From Triplophysa rosa (lineage: Eukaryota; Chordata; Actinopteri; Cypriniformes; Nemacheilidae): a DNA stretch of 64,000 bases. This document shows positions 23,562 to 33,722 of this stretch, piece by piece. The first letter of the stretch is position 1; the number at the start of each line of letters is the position of its first letter. The stretch spans positions 3,922,430-3,986,429 of the forward strand of contig NC_079898.1 in the NCBI RefSeq assembly GCF_024868665.1. The letters run 5' to 3'. The notes under the pieces were generated by a model. The model ran no database searches. It was not told the DNA's origin and saw nothing but the letters and a program-made list of their open reading frames with translations. The position numbers were made by a program, and so were the translations under genes.

Positions 23562-24506
23562 CGCGTAACTAGACCACTCATGGCGAGTGAGAACATTTTT
23601 TTATTATTATTTCTGTTGTTTCGTTCATTTAAATACTAATTTGTTTGTTCATTGGTACATTTATCAATTTATTCATTTAAACTTACATCATTTTTAGGAC
23701 TTCAGTAAATCCACTGTATGCAGAGTGGAAAGTGTGCCTCACTCTCAAGTGCTTTCTGCCGCCATGTTGCTATTTTTGGTGCCGTTGCCATGGTGAATCG
23801 TAATATCAAAGCTCCATTGATGATGGCTTTTTATAGTTGTGGTGCACGCGCTTAACCAGGGTAAGCCTACCCAGAGTATATTGAACTAACTCAAATCAGC
23901 TGTTCTGAAACCAAAAACTCAAAGTTTCTAATTTCTAAGTAAACCAACTCTGAGTTCAAGGTTTAACCTAAAGTTGGTTGAACCTCCTTATTGAAACAGG
24001 TCCCTGGAGAGACAGAGTGTTCGCGATCGTGTATTGGGCAGTGGTGGTATCCTCCGGCCGCTCACAGACACGTTCGGTCCATTCACAATCACGTTCTGAT
24101 GGAAGGAAATGATTAGATGCTACCATCTCTACAAGACAGGGAATTACAAGTTGCCCGCATAGTAATCTGTCAAAATGACTGAAGGCCGTCTGATTTTTCC
24201 ATCACTGTAAAAAAAAAATCTGCCAATGATGGAAATTTTCGGTTAATGCAAGCTCTGTACAAGACTTTTCAAAAAACAATCTGGTCAAGCTCAGTCACTT
24301 ACAATTTAATAATTGTAAAAGTTATTCAGGTTCCTGGTAGCCACTGTCTTTCAGGCCATGAAGTGGGACTCCTGCATTATCTTCATTGTAAAGACCCCAC
24401 AGGAGATATACTTCCTTCACCAGCCGTGACAGGAGTGGCTGATGGACTTCTACTCAGACGTCACTGAATCTGTCCTGTGCACTTCAATTACTGTCGGGTT
24501 AGGCTG

Positions 24507-24893
24507 GCTTAGAATTTTAAAGTTTTACTTAATTAATATTGCATATAGGAATTTACAGTCTGTTATATTTGACCTGTGCTTCTCTCTCCTTTATCTTAAA
24601 TGTGTGCTCTCACTGAGCGTATGTGTGTGCGTGCGTGTCTGTGCGTGTGTGCGTGTCTGCATGTGTGTGTGTGTGTGAGTCTATGTCTATGTGTGTTAGT
24701 ACGTGTGCATATTGCGTGTGTGGAGTGTTTTGTATTTGTGTGTCTGTCTTCTGTGTTTTCAACTTTTTCTTGTTTTTGCAGGTACAACTTTAATTGTTTT
24801 GCTTATAGTCAATATGTCTTATGTACAGCTGCTTTGTAACAATAAAAATTGTAAAAAGCGCTATATAAATAAAGTTGAGTTGAGTTGAGCTAC
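24507..24893 (+). mobile_element. LINE 3' tail insertion with TG microsatellite
   Basis: This block interrupts unit 2 relative to unit 1 between GGCTGGCT and CTACCAAATC. It ends AAGCGCTATATAAATAAAG followed by repeated TTGAG, the typical tail of a fish LINE. A TG/CG-rich microsatellite occupies about 24615-24720; the frames there are repeat artefacts. Confidence 0.65.
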
Positions 24894-24976
24894 CAAATCA
24901 AACAGGAGAGTCTGGACTGCTGCAAAGATAGTTGGTCCTTCTCTGCCTATGCTTCATAACCTGTACACCTCTAGAG

Positions 24977-26036
24977 CAGGGCTAGTCAACTGGCGGCCCA
25001 CGGGCCAAATGCAGCCCACCAATCATCTTTTCCTGGCCCGCCTTAACATTTCAAATAAGGGGAGAGACTTTAAGAACGGTGTGCTTTAAATGCACGTCCT
25101 CCTGAGACACCACATCTTTAAATGTCCAAAACGCTGCTACATTCAAAACGAAAGTAATTCCCACAGCTCATAATGTTTTACGTCTTATAAAGCGATTTGA
25201 TCGGTCAGTCCAAGAAACTTGATGTTATTTACAACGTTATAATCAGCAATGCATTGCACAGCCAGAGGCAATCGGTTTGCGCACGCAATAGGTCGCGTTC
25301 TAAAACGCGTTTTGTGCCCTTGAAAGTAGGCTAACTGTAGGAAGGGTACACCACGTGAACGGTTGTCTCAGATAAGGGGAAAACTGTGTTGTTTTTATTA
25401 CTGCATTCATTATGTATAACGGCTATATTTACGAAAAACAGCTGTTAATCTCCCTCCAGAACTCGCACTATACAAAGGCTCTGCCCTATAAATGCGTGGG
25501 GCACATGAATGCGATCGGTATTCACCCGAAGATGTGATAATAGCGTTCAGTTTCTTGCACAGATCAATTGACTCGCTTTATAAGACGCTAATTTAACGTA
25601 AGAAGGGGCAGGGATTACTTGTGTTGAATGTACTTGCGTTTTTTACTTTTATTGATTTAACTTTAATTAATTCAACCAAATAACTTCAGAAATATCTTCT
25701 TGAAAAAACAATGCCACCCACATCTCGATGTACTGGAGGACTGTGGGTGAGTAAATTAGTAGCAATTTTTGGGTAAAGTAACGCAGTAAGGAATATAAAA
25801 TACAATTAAAAAGACAATATCCCTTTTAATTTAATATCATGAAAAGGCACAAATACTGGATGCAATATTTGTGTGCATGTTTTAATCATGGCCTATAGTA
25901 ACAGCAACAAAAACAGTATAAAAGGAACAAAACGCAATAAATAACAGAAGAACTGAGAATATGGTAAAAAACTGGCCTGCATCCTATTTATACTTTTGGA
26001 ATCTGGCCCTCAAAGAAAAGTAGTTGAAGACCCCTG
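24977..26036. mobile_element. 1.06 kb hAT element with empty-site paralog
   Basis: The ends CAGGGCTAGTCAACTGGC and TAGTTGAAGACCCCTG are hAT termini, flanked by a perfect 8 bp duplication CTCTAGAG (24969-24976 and 26037-26044). In unit 1 of the tandem duplication the same site is uninterrupted with a single CTCTAGAG (23024-23031). No transposase is encoded. Confidence 0.92.
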
Positions 26037-26250
26037 CTCTAGAGTAAGAAAGCAGGTATCCAAAATCAATTTTGGTTCCCATATAGCCTACCAAGAACAC
26101 TATCTCTTTGAATCCTTGCTCTCTGGCACTTTAGACCATCACAACAGAGCATTTTTTTCTAGGCAATGCATCTCATGAACAAATTAAACTGCCTTACAAA
26201 TCTCTCTATAGTGCACTATTACCACTTGGCAATATAATCTAATAGTACGG

Positions 26251-26455
26251 TGTCACCGGAATACGTGGCGGAAGAACCCAAATGCAGGCAGGCGTGAAGG
26301 GGTTAATAAAACAAGACTTTAATAATTCAAAACAAAACACCCACAATGGGGAAAAAACGGACACGGAAACAAAACAAGGACACAAACAAAAGACTTCCCA
26401 CGATGGGGCAAAACTAGAAAAATAACAAAACAAACTCACGACACAACGTCCAGGG
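26251..26455 (-). mobile_element. Truncated LTR fragment
   Basis: It starts TGTCACCGGAATACGTGG and contains AACCCAAATGCAGGC, resembling the downstream end of the LTR family seen at 3169 and 54050 in reverse. The other end fades into the sequence before the next receptor exon. Confidence 0.5.
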
Positions 26456-26862
26456 GCAGGGGCATGTGAATGTGAAGCCACATTTATAGAATTTACTTTC
26501 ACAAAGTGTTCACAAAATCTTTGTAGTTTTGCCCACAAAAAATATATGATTGCTTTGGTTTGATTAGATTAGACCATTTTACATTGACACAATAGCATTG
26601 TGCTGTCTGTAACCCATGTTCTCCTGTAGAAATAAATGCACTCAGTTTGAATGTTAAACATTTTTGCATATGCCCATTTTCACCACATAAACATTATAAA
26701 AATTAAACAGCTTTGTGATTATGCATGCATTAAGTGTGAAACTGCATGTCATTTTTATGAAAATGTATTTGTTTATTGTTTAGCATACAGTACATGGTCT
26801 GAGGATAATGTCTGCCCCATGTTTCACCTCTGGATCTTAATTCCCTGCCTATCCTTTTCCAG

Positions 26863-27106
26863 ACAATCTCTGTGTCTGTATCGGTCCTGACACTAAGCTG
26901 CATTGCCCAGGATCGCTGGTATGCTATCTGCCATCCACTGAAATTCAAGAGCACTGCCAAAAGAGCCCGCAAGAGTATCATCTTGATCTGGCTGGTTTCC
27001 TGTGTCATCATGATTCCTCAAGCTATAGTTATGGAATGCAGCAGTCTGCTCCCAGAGCTCACCAACAAAACCAGCCTATTCACTGCGTGTGATGAACAGT
27101 GGGGAG
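26863..27106 (+). CDS. hcrtr2: Hypocretin (orexin) receptor exon: TM3 to extracellular loop 2
   Basis: This 244 bp exon follows acceptor CTTTTCCAG and precedes donor GTAGGA. It continues the reading frame of 12798-12976 in phase 0. It encodes TISVSVSVLTLSCIA (TM3), then QDRWYAICHPLKFKSTAKRA (the DRW form of the DRY motif and intracellular loop 2). TM4 follows (SIILIWLVSCVIMIPQAIVM), then ECSSLLPELTNKTSLFTACD of extracellular loop 2. This includes the N-linked NKT site and the cysteine that pairs with TM3. The residue just before DRW is Q, whereas mammalian orexin receptors have L there; this may be a fish feature or a substitution. Downstream exons (TM5-TM7) were not found in the window. Confidence 0.95.
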
Positions 27107-28644
27107 GTAGGAGATTTCTCCACAACTGCACCAGCTTCCAGTATGGCACAGTGGGGTTACTTTATGTTCTGCTCTAGAAAGGCTATTTATTATTGCTGTG
27201 TGAGCACAGATAGAAAGAAAGGTTGAAGAGCCGATCAACTGCAGTGGAAAAAAGTGTATAGTTATTCTTGGTATAGCTGCAAAAGTCTTCTCTCAAATCA
27301 AGCCCAGTGATCAAATACAAAACAACACAACGTGCAATAACAACTATTATTGGAGTATTAATAACAGTTATTGGAGTATTTTCACGCAAAACATGTGCTC
27401 ATCACATTTGTTACAAACTTAAAAGCTGATTATTTCAACCACAAGCCTTATTTCCTGAAAAAAGGGGTTATTTCTCTGTCAAAAACATCTATTGCATGTA
27501 TCGCACAGTTTTTCACACACAGCTTGTCTTCAAAAAGTAAGCCTTGGAATATACTGCAGCACAAAAAGAACTGTGGAGGTTTTTCAAAAATTCAGCACAC
27601 AGTTATTTCTTGATTAACTATTTATTGAGGTTTTAGTAGAGAAAACTTACCTGCATTTTTTTAAACACAATGAATGATTCGTTTTTGAAAATGTAAAAAG
27701 GTTTCTATGAAGGTTAGGTTTAGTAGTAGGGTGAGGGTTAGAGGATGTACAGTCTGTGCAGTATAAATGCTTTTAAGTCTGTGGAACAGCAGGCCCGACT
27801 CCAGACATGAGATGAAAGGTGGCTGAGGTAACTATATATATATATATATATATATATTTGGCCCAGACTATAAATGAACTATTTAGCTTTTTGAATTATT
27901 CCTTTGTAACTTATGATTTGATGAAAACATAAAATGAGCTATTCACTATAATATTCACAGCATTAACTCTCTGCTCCTTTTAAAGAATTCTGTCACAAAC
28001 TCATCCATGTCCAGTTCATGTTATTGCTTTTTCATGTACAAAAAAAAACTGTTTTTTCCTCTCGTGAAGCGTTATTCGGCGGAATGGTGTCAGAATAATT
28101 AGGCTAGGCTATTCATGTGTCATTTGCGGTTCGGGTGGGGCTCGGGAAATAATACGCGCGGGCGGAACGCTGATCCAGTAGCCGAGACTTTTGACTCACC
28201 TCGGCTGATGCGAAGCTGCTTTTACACGGTCCTGTGCTTATTTGTGTTCAAGCTCTGTCTGAAGAGATTTCTAATTGCAGCAAGCATTGTAGCCAATCGC
28301 GTGCAACTAATGGACAGCTATGACTCATTCTTATCACAATTTAAATAAACGTTTTAGCTCATGCTCCTGCTTTTCTGTATTGAGCTTTATTTAGCCTTGA
28401 TGACACAGCTAGCGGCTTTGACTGTGGTCAGGCCAGCCTCCACTTTCAAAAATGACGGTCAAGCCAGCCCCCACGGTGGTTTTCTGTGCGCGCATATATG
28501 ACAGATTGCGGTAGGAGCGCGGGAGGACAAATTTCAAAATAAAAGCGGTTTCGCACGCTATCATTTGCTAGTGTTTTTCCGGTTGCAAGTTATGTTGCTA
28601 GTGCAATGAGAGACGACGTCAAAGGGTTGCTATGCAGTTTCTAT
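27107..28644. other. Intronic or downstream non-coding DNA
   Basis: It begins with the splice donor of the receptor exon. It contains a TA dinucleotide run (27834-27857) and a GC-richer patch at 28080-28560 with no gene I can name. The end (28622-28644) belongs to a minisatellite that resumes at 30121. Confidence 0.6.
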
Positions 28645-30120
28645 GGCTGCGTTTACATTTGGCATTATGCGATCTCGGTGATCCGAACAAGCGGATCGGA
28701 TCTTCAGACAATCAGGACACAGCGCGATTACACTTGTCATCAAGTGGCTTCCACATCTTGATAATGTGATCGGATCTCTATAGTTTCCCGCCCATTATTT
28801 TAATAAGCCTGCAATTTAAAAATAGCCCCGGTGCGGGGAGATTTCACACAACACGTATAACGGGGAGGATGAGCATGTTACAGATTTGATACGCAGCCAT
28901 GTTGAACTCGAGGCAGCGGTGGAAAGTAAACCATGGTTAAAACGATTAATGATCTTATGTGAAAGTATATAGAGGGCGTTTGTAAAATGACACAAGCTTT
29001 TGTACTTGAGCTGTGGCGGGTTTCAGTCGAGCGCGCAAGCCGAAGTTCCTATGATCAAAAGCGACCACTTACATCGTTCTCGTCAATTTGGGTTGGTTCG
29101 GCTGAAAGTGACAGCGCGTCGTTTCTTTGGTCTGCACCCTAAATATCGTGCTTACTGACATCAGCTATAAGCAACACTATGCAATCTTGTTTCTGTGTGT
29201 AAATGATATACACCATTCAGAGCTCCGTTTCAAGCTGCCCGTCTGCCGCTTAATCTGTCTTCCGGGGACGGTACTTTCGAGTCAGATCCGTGGGCGTGGC
29301 TTGTTGGTTTTGACTAAATCTTTGGTGTTTCAAGTCTTACGAAACCTTTACCCTAACCCACACCCTAACCCTAACCGTACTCTAACCATCTAAACTACAT
29401 ATGATTGTTAAAATTGATGAAAAAACACGTTAGGGTGATGACGTCAGACTCGAAACACCAAGGATTTAGTGAGAGCCGTACAAGACACAAGCGGCAGCAG
29501 CCCTCGGGGAACCGGAGAGTTGATTACGCCGTATAGGCTACATAAACACACACACATAGGCCTATGTTAGAAACAAGCTGGTATAGTGTTGCCATTCATG
29601 TCTGTGACATGAAAATAAACAAATGATGCGTTTTAAAACACAGCTGGCGCTGTGTGCGCGAGTCAACGCCATTCATGGCAGTCACAAATACTGTGATGAT
29701 ACAGCTGAAGTGGTCAGGTAAAACATCTTGTGTGATTTGACATAAATCATCTGTAGGTTAAAGTATTCATGATAATTTCGTGAGAAAATGAACGACTGTG
29801 CAACGCTCTGGAGCAATAGTAAACTTTCTGGCTGCATTTGTCAGCTGCTCCGCAGTCTGCTTCGGACAGACGAGAGAATAATGATACCGGGCGAGGTTTT
29901 CTCTGAAATTGTCCCGGTAAATGTAGATAAACTGTCTGGATTGCGTTTACATTACACTGAGATCCGATCACAATGCGTCCCCGACTAGGCTACCTCTGGA
30001 TCAGGACACGCTGATCGGATGACATTCCGATCAGTAGCGCGTTTACACTTGTCTTTTCAATGTGTATGTGGACAACATCCAGATACAGATTGCATGTTAA
30101 TGCCAAATATAAACGCACCC
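28645..30120. mobile_element. TIR element with telomere-like repeats, copy 2
   Basis: It is highly similar to 19847-21418 over nearly its whole length, with ends GGCTGCGTTTACATTTGG and CCAAATATAAACGCACCC. It carries one copy of the 108 bp unit, ending in CCCTAACC repeats at 29350-29385. It interrupts a minisatellite whose unit (GTTGCTATGCAGTTT) is seen on both sides. No transposase is present. Confidence 0.8.
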
Positions 30121-30334
30121 AATGATGTTCTGGGTGATTTCTAGGCCATTGATAAGGTATTTTGGTGGTTGTAAGAGTGTTGCTATGTAGTTTCAAAGAT
30201 TTTCTGTGTGATTGCTCGGCTGTTGTTAAGGCATTCAGGTGGTTGTAAAAGTGTTGCTATGCAGTTTGTGTGGCATTCTCTGGGTGGTTGCTAGGCCGTT
30301 GCTAAGGCATTCTGGTGGTTGGTTTTGGCCTAGT
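30121..30334 (+). repeat. Minisatellite, GTTGCTATGCAGTTT type
   Basis: Two to three degenerate units of about 85-95 bp share GGTGGTTGTAAGAGTGTTGC and GTTGCTATGCAGTTT. The same unit lies to the left of the TIR element at 28625. Confidence 0.65.
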
Positions 30335-30500
30335 GGGGCAGTTGTGGCCTAGTGGTTAGAGAGTCAGACTCGTAACCAAAAAGTCATGGCTGCCCTCTGC
30401 TCCAGGTGTGTGTGTTCACGACTTGCAGTGCGTGTTCACCACTCACAGGATGGGTTGAATGCAGAGGTCACATTTCGGTTATGGGTGACCATAACTGACT
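30335..30500 (+). mobile_element. tRNA-derived SINE (V-SINE/HAmo-like), internally deleted
   Basis: The head GTGGCCTAGTGGTTAGAGAG followed by TCAGACTCGTAACC is the A-box side of a tRNA-derived SINE common in cyprinids. The body resumes with GCTGCCCTCTGCTCCAGGTG and GGTTGAATGCAGAGG. The B box and much of the middle are missing. Its tail blends with the end of the large element that starts about 30491. Confidence 0.7.
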
Positions 30501-31151
30501 ATGAAATAACTAAAAATAACTGACAAATAGGTAACTTTTAATACACAATAGCAGGACTGTCTGATGTGATGTTTTAAATACCCCCCAAATGTCCCATATA
30601 AGCAGTTTTTTATATATATGTTCAGACACATGTTTAAAGGAAACTACCTATTTCAAGAAAATAATTACACCTCAGAATCATAGTACACAATCTCAGATTG
30701 GCACTCAGACAATATCAGGACTGTCTGATGTGGTGTTTTTAAATAAAAGTCCCTTGAATGTCCTAAATACAGTGTGTTTTTATATGTTCAGATAGGTGTT
30801 AAAAGGAAACTACCTGTTTTGTGAAAGCGATTTCACCCCAGAATCTGTCATGGTTCTGCCCCACCTTGTCTTGCTTCTCTTGACCTAGTGGCAGAACCAT
30901 GATAGAACCTCTTGTTTTATGTGGAGAGTTAAGGAGGGGCTTCTGTCATGGTTCTGCCCCACCTTGTCTTGCTTCTCTTGACCTAGTGGCAGAACCATGA
31001 TAGAACCTCTTGTTTTATGTGGAGAGTGACGTTTTGTCCCTGTTGGTCTTCCACTCTCCGGTGTGGCGTCTCTGTTCCCGCCCTTTCGTCTCCTCGTTAT
31101 TGTTTGTTAATTAGTTCATGCCCCGCACCTGCTTCCTCTTGATTTGTCCCC

Positions 31152-31193
31152 TTTATAAGGTCCCTGTGTTTTCTGTCCTGTGCTGAATCATTG
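31152..31193 (+). promoter_or_regulatory. LTR promoter and predicted transcript start with self-primer
   Basis: A TTTATAAGG box (TATAA at 31154-31158) lies 29 bp before GCTGAATCATTG. The ten bases CTGAATCATT (31183-31192) are exactly complementary to the site next to the LTR end at 31458-31467. The start site is inferred from the TATA spacing. Confidence 0.65.
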
Positions 31194-31456
31194 TACTCTG
31201 TCGTGTTTCGTGTGGGTGAGTTCTTGTCCTGTTAAGTGTAGCCTAGTCTTTTGTTGTATGTAATAGATGTTATTTCTAGTTTAGTGTAGTAAGTCCTTGT
31301 TTTTGTTATATGTCATGTTTACAGTTTATTTTACCCCCACGTGGGTCTTTGTTTTGTATGTTTTGTTATTTATTAAAAGTCTAGTTTACCCCTTACCCTA
31401 TCTGCACTTGGGTCCTCTGTCTGTGTATCCGTGTCTCTCATCCCCGATTCATGACA

Positions 31457-31467
31457 GAATGATTCAG
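31457..31467 (+). promoter_or_regulatory. Predicted self-primer binding site
   Basis: GAATGATTCAG directly follows the LTR end (ATGACA). It does not resemble a tRNA 3'-end complement (no TGG start), but ten of its bases pair with the predicted 5' end of the element's own transcript. This is the arrangement known for Tf1/sushi-group elements. Confidence 0.6.
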
Positions 31468-31509
31468 TCCTTTTGGACCCAGCAGACAGAGGGGTCTCAG
31501 CGGGAGGGG

Positions 31510-31700
31510 TAGATGCCGCCGGACTCCCTTCCAGGGTTGAATCCGCCGGGCTCCAGTCCAGAGTCGGAACCGCCGGACTCCCTCCCAGGGTCGAGACTGC
31601 CGGAACCCCGTCCAGGATCGAGACCGCCGGGCTCCCTTCCAGGGTTGAGGTCGTCGGATTCCCCTCCAGGGTTGAGGCCGCCGGTGTCCTGTTCCCTCTG
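31510..31700 (+). repeat. 27-bp minisatellite in the LTR element interior
   Basis: About seven units on the pattern CCGCCGGACTCCCTCCCAGG plus GTCGAGA, 27 bp each (9 codons). In the frame opened by the gag-like MDPADRG start it reads as repeated LPSRVETAG. Confidence 0.85.
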
Positions 31701-31842
31701 TAGATCCCTGCCGGCCTCCCAGCTGGTGCCCAGGCCTGTCGAGTCGACTGTTTGTGTGTGTTTGTCCTTGTTTGCTGCCCAGCTGCCAGAGAGTGCTGCC
31801 CAGCCGTCGGAGATGCTGCCCAGCTGCCAGAGAGTGCTGCCC

Positions 31843-32240
31843 AGCCGGCGCCATGTCCTGTCCAGCCGGCCATCCAGCCGGCGCCATGTCCTGTCCAGCC
31901 GGCCATCCAGCCGGCGCCATGTCCTGTCCAGCCGGCCATCCAGCGGGCGCCATGTCCTGTCCAGCCGGCCATCCAGCCGGCACCATGTCCTGTCCAGGCG
32001 GCCATCCAGCTGGCGCCATGTACTGTCCAGCCGGCCTTCCAGCTGGCGCCATGTACTGTCCAGCCAGCCATCCAGCTGGCGCCATGTACTGTTCAGCCGG
32101 CCATCCAGCTGGTGCCATGTACTGTCCAGCCGGCCATCCAGCCGGCGCCATGTGTTGTCCAGCCGGCGCCATGTACTGTCCAGCCGGCCTTCCAGCCGGC
32201 GCCATGTGCTGTCCAGCCGGCCTTCGTGCCGGCACCATGT
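31843..32240 (+). repeat. 33-bp minisatellite in the LTR element interior
   Basis: About twelve units on the pattern GCCATGTCCTGTCCAGCCGG plus CCATCCAGCCGGC, 33 bp (11 codons). Long open frames occur on both strands because the unit is a multiple of three and stop-free in most frames; they are shadows of the repeat. Confidence 0.9.
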
Positions 32241-33465
32241 CTTTGTTTGGATTTTTTTTTCCCTATGTATCACGTTTTTGGTCGTGTTTTGTATAATGTT
32301 TTTTTGTCACAGTCTGTCTAGTCTTGTTTGTTCCTTGAGGAGCATCAGGATGCTGCTCCTTAAGGAGGGGCTTCTGTCATGGTTCTGCCCCACCTTGTCT
32401 TGCTCCTCTTGACCTAGTGGCAGAACCATGATAGAACCTCTTGTTTTATGTGGCGAGTGACGTTTTGTCCCTGTTGGTCTTCCACTCTCCGGTGTGGCGT
32501 CTCTGTTCCTGCCCTTTCGTCTCCTCGTTATTGTTTGTTAATTAGTTTATGCCCCGCACCTGCTTCCTCTTGATTTGTCCCCTTTATAAGGTCCCTGTGT
32601 TTTCTGTCCTGTGCTGAATCATTGTACTCTATCCTGTTTCGTGTGGGTGAGTTTTTGTCCTATTAAGTGTAGCCTAGTCTTTTGTTGTATGTAATAGATG
32701 TTATTTCTAGTTTAGTGTAGTAAGTCCTTGTTATTGTTATATGTCATGTTTACAGTTTATTTTACCCCCACGTAGGTCTTTGTTTTGTTATTTATTAAAA
32801 GTCTAGTTTACCCCTTACCCTATCTGCACTTGGGTCCTCTGTCTGTGTATCCGTGTCTTTCATCCCCGATTCATGACAGAATCATAGTAGACCATCTCAG
32901 ATTGTCGATCATACCATATCAGCACTGTCTGATGTGGTGTTTTTTAATAAAAGTCCCCTGAATATCCTATATACGCTGTTTTTCAATATGTTCAGATAGG
33001 TGTTAAAAGGAAACTACCTGTTTTGTGAAAATGATTTCGCCTCAGAATCATAGTATACCATCTCAGATTGTCCATCATACAATATCAGGACTGTCTGATG
33101 TGGTGTTTTTAAATAAAAGTCCCCTGAATATCCTATATACACTGTTTTTTCAATATGTTCAGATAGGTGTTAAAAGGAAATTACCTGTTTTGTGAAAATG
33201 ATTTCACATCAGAATCATAGTATACCATCTCAGATTGTCCATCATACAATATCAGGACTGTCTGATGTGGTGTTTTTAAATAAAAGTCCCCTGAATATCC
33301 TAAATACAGTGTTTTTTTATATGTTCAGGTAGGTGTTAAAAGGAAACTACCTGTGTTGTGAAAATTATTTCACCTCATAATCATAGTACACCAACTTAGA
33401 TTGTCCATCATACAATACCAGGACTGTCTGATGTGGTGTTTTTTAATAAAAGTCCCCTGAATATC

Positions 33466-33603
33466 CTAAATACAGCATTTATTTTTATGATTGGGAATCC
33501 CAAAAGCAGTACACACTTGACCCCAGAAGCCTTCTTTGTTTGAGTGATTATCATCAAATACTTTCTCCACAGTCTCATCAATTGAAATTTGTTTGGTTTT
33601 GTT
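33466..33603 (-). other. Candidate exon of an unrecognised gene inside the large element
   Basis: On the minus strand a TTTTTTAATAG acceptor precedes an open stretch encoding KQISIDETVEKVFDDNHSNK and EGFWGQVCTAFGIPN. It runs into the satellite and stops after about 45 codons. The composition looks protein-like but I do not recognise a family. It may be a real terminal exon cut by the satellite, or chance. Confidence 0.35.
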
Positions 33604-33697
33604 CTATTAAAAAATCATGAGAAACAATCAAGTTACCATTTTCGTATTACAAATAAGTAAAAGACAATTGAGGGATAATAACTATTGATTTACTCAC

Positions 33698-33722
33698 CCC
33701 AAATAGCCTGAAAGAGTGTATT
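33698..33722 (-). other. Candidate 25-nt micro-exon
   Basis: On the minus strand ATTATTTTGTACAG precedes and GTGAGTAAAT follows a 25 nt segment. Both are near-consensus splice sites, with a T-rich tract upstream. Read into the candidate exon at 33603 it keeps that exon's open frame. Very short exons are easy to see by chance. Confidence 0.3.

Larger units (their letters stand above)
22023..26250 (+). repeat. Tandem segmental duplication of a ~1.2 kb unit
   Basis: Unit 1 (22023-23236) and unit 2 (23237-26250) both begin CAGTGAATTAGAT and end with the same stretch around CACTTGGCAAT. Unit 2 is longer because it contains about 340 bp absent from unit 1 (about 23475-23815), a LINE tail (24507-24893) and a hAT (24977-26036). 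The unit includes the right half of a Harbinger-like MITE. The open frames at 22683 and 24246 are the same repeated sequence and have no recognisable domain. Confidence 0.85.
12977..26862 (+). other. hcrtr2: Receptor intron, 13.9 kb, largely transposons
   Basis: The interval lies between donor GTAGGT and acceptor CTTTTCCAG of the two receptor exons. Stretches 12979-14269 and 16381-16490 hold no feature I recognise. The rest is covered by the elements listed separately. Expansion by insertions is evident from nested hAT, LTR, LINE, Harbinger-like and unclassified TIR elements. Confidence 0.85.
30846..32878 (+). mobile_element. Non-autonomous LTR element with minisatellite interior and an extra partial LTR
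   Basis: The flanks are a 5 bp duplication GAATC (30841-30845 and 32879-32883). Two full LTRs (30944-31456 and 32375-32878, about 505-513 bp, TGTCATGG to ATGACA) enclose a 0.9 kb interior. Before the 5' LTR lies an 84 bp copy of the LTR start plus a TTAAGGAGGGGCTTC polypurine tract (30846-30943), inside the same target duplication. The interior starts with a gag-like TTGGACCCAGCAG and is then almost all short tandem repeats. No enzyme is encoded. Confidence 0.88.
30513..33478 (+). repeat. Left satellite array, ~166-bp unit (interrupted)
   Basis: About five to six units share CAGGACTGTCTGATGTGGTG, AAAAGTCCCCTGAATATCC and AGGTGTTAAAAGGAAACTAC. The array is split by the LTR element at 30846-32878, which landed in a GAATC within a unit. 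The outermost unit is a variant matched only by the outermost unit of the right array. Confidence 0.9.

Noticed and set aside
24600..24790. Cysteine/valine-rich small protein
   Set aside because: It is encoded by a TG/CG microsatellite in both strands.
31373..32412. Long overlapping open frames in nearly all six frames (up to 299 aa)
   Set aside because: They follow 27 and 33 bp minisatellites whose length is a multiple of three. Openness in all frames is a property of the repeat and not evidence for several genes.
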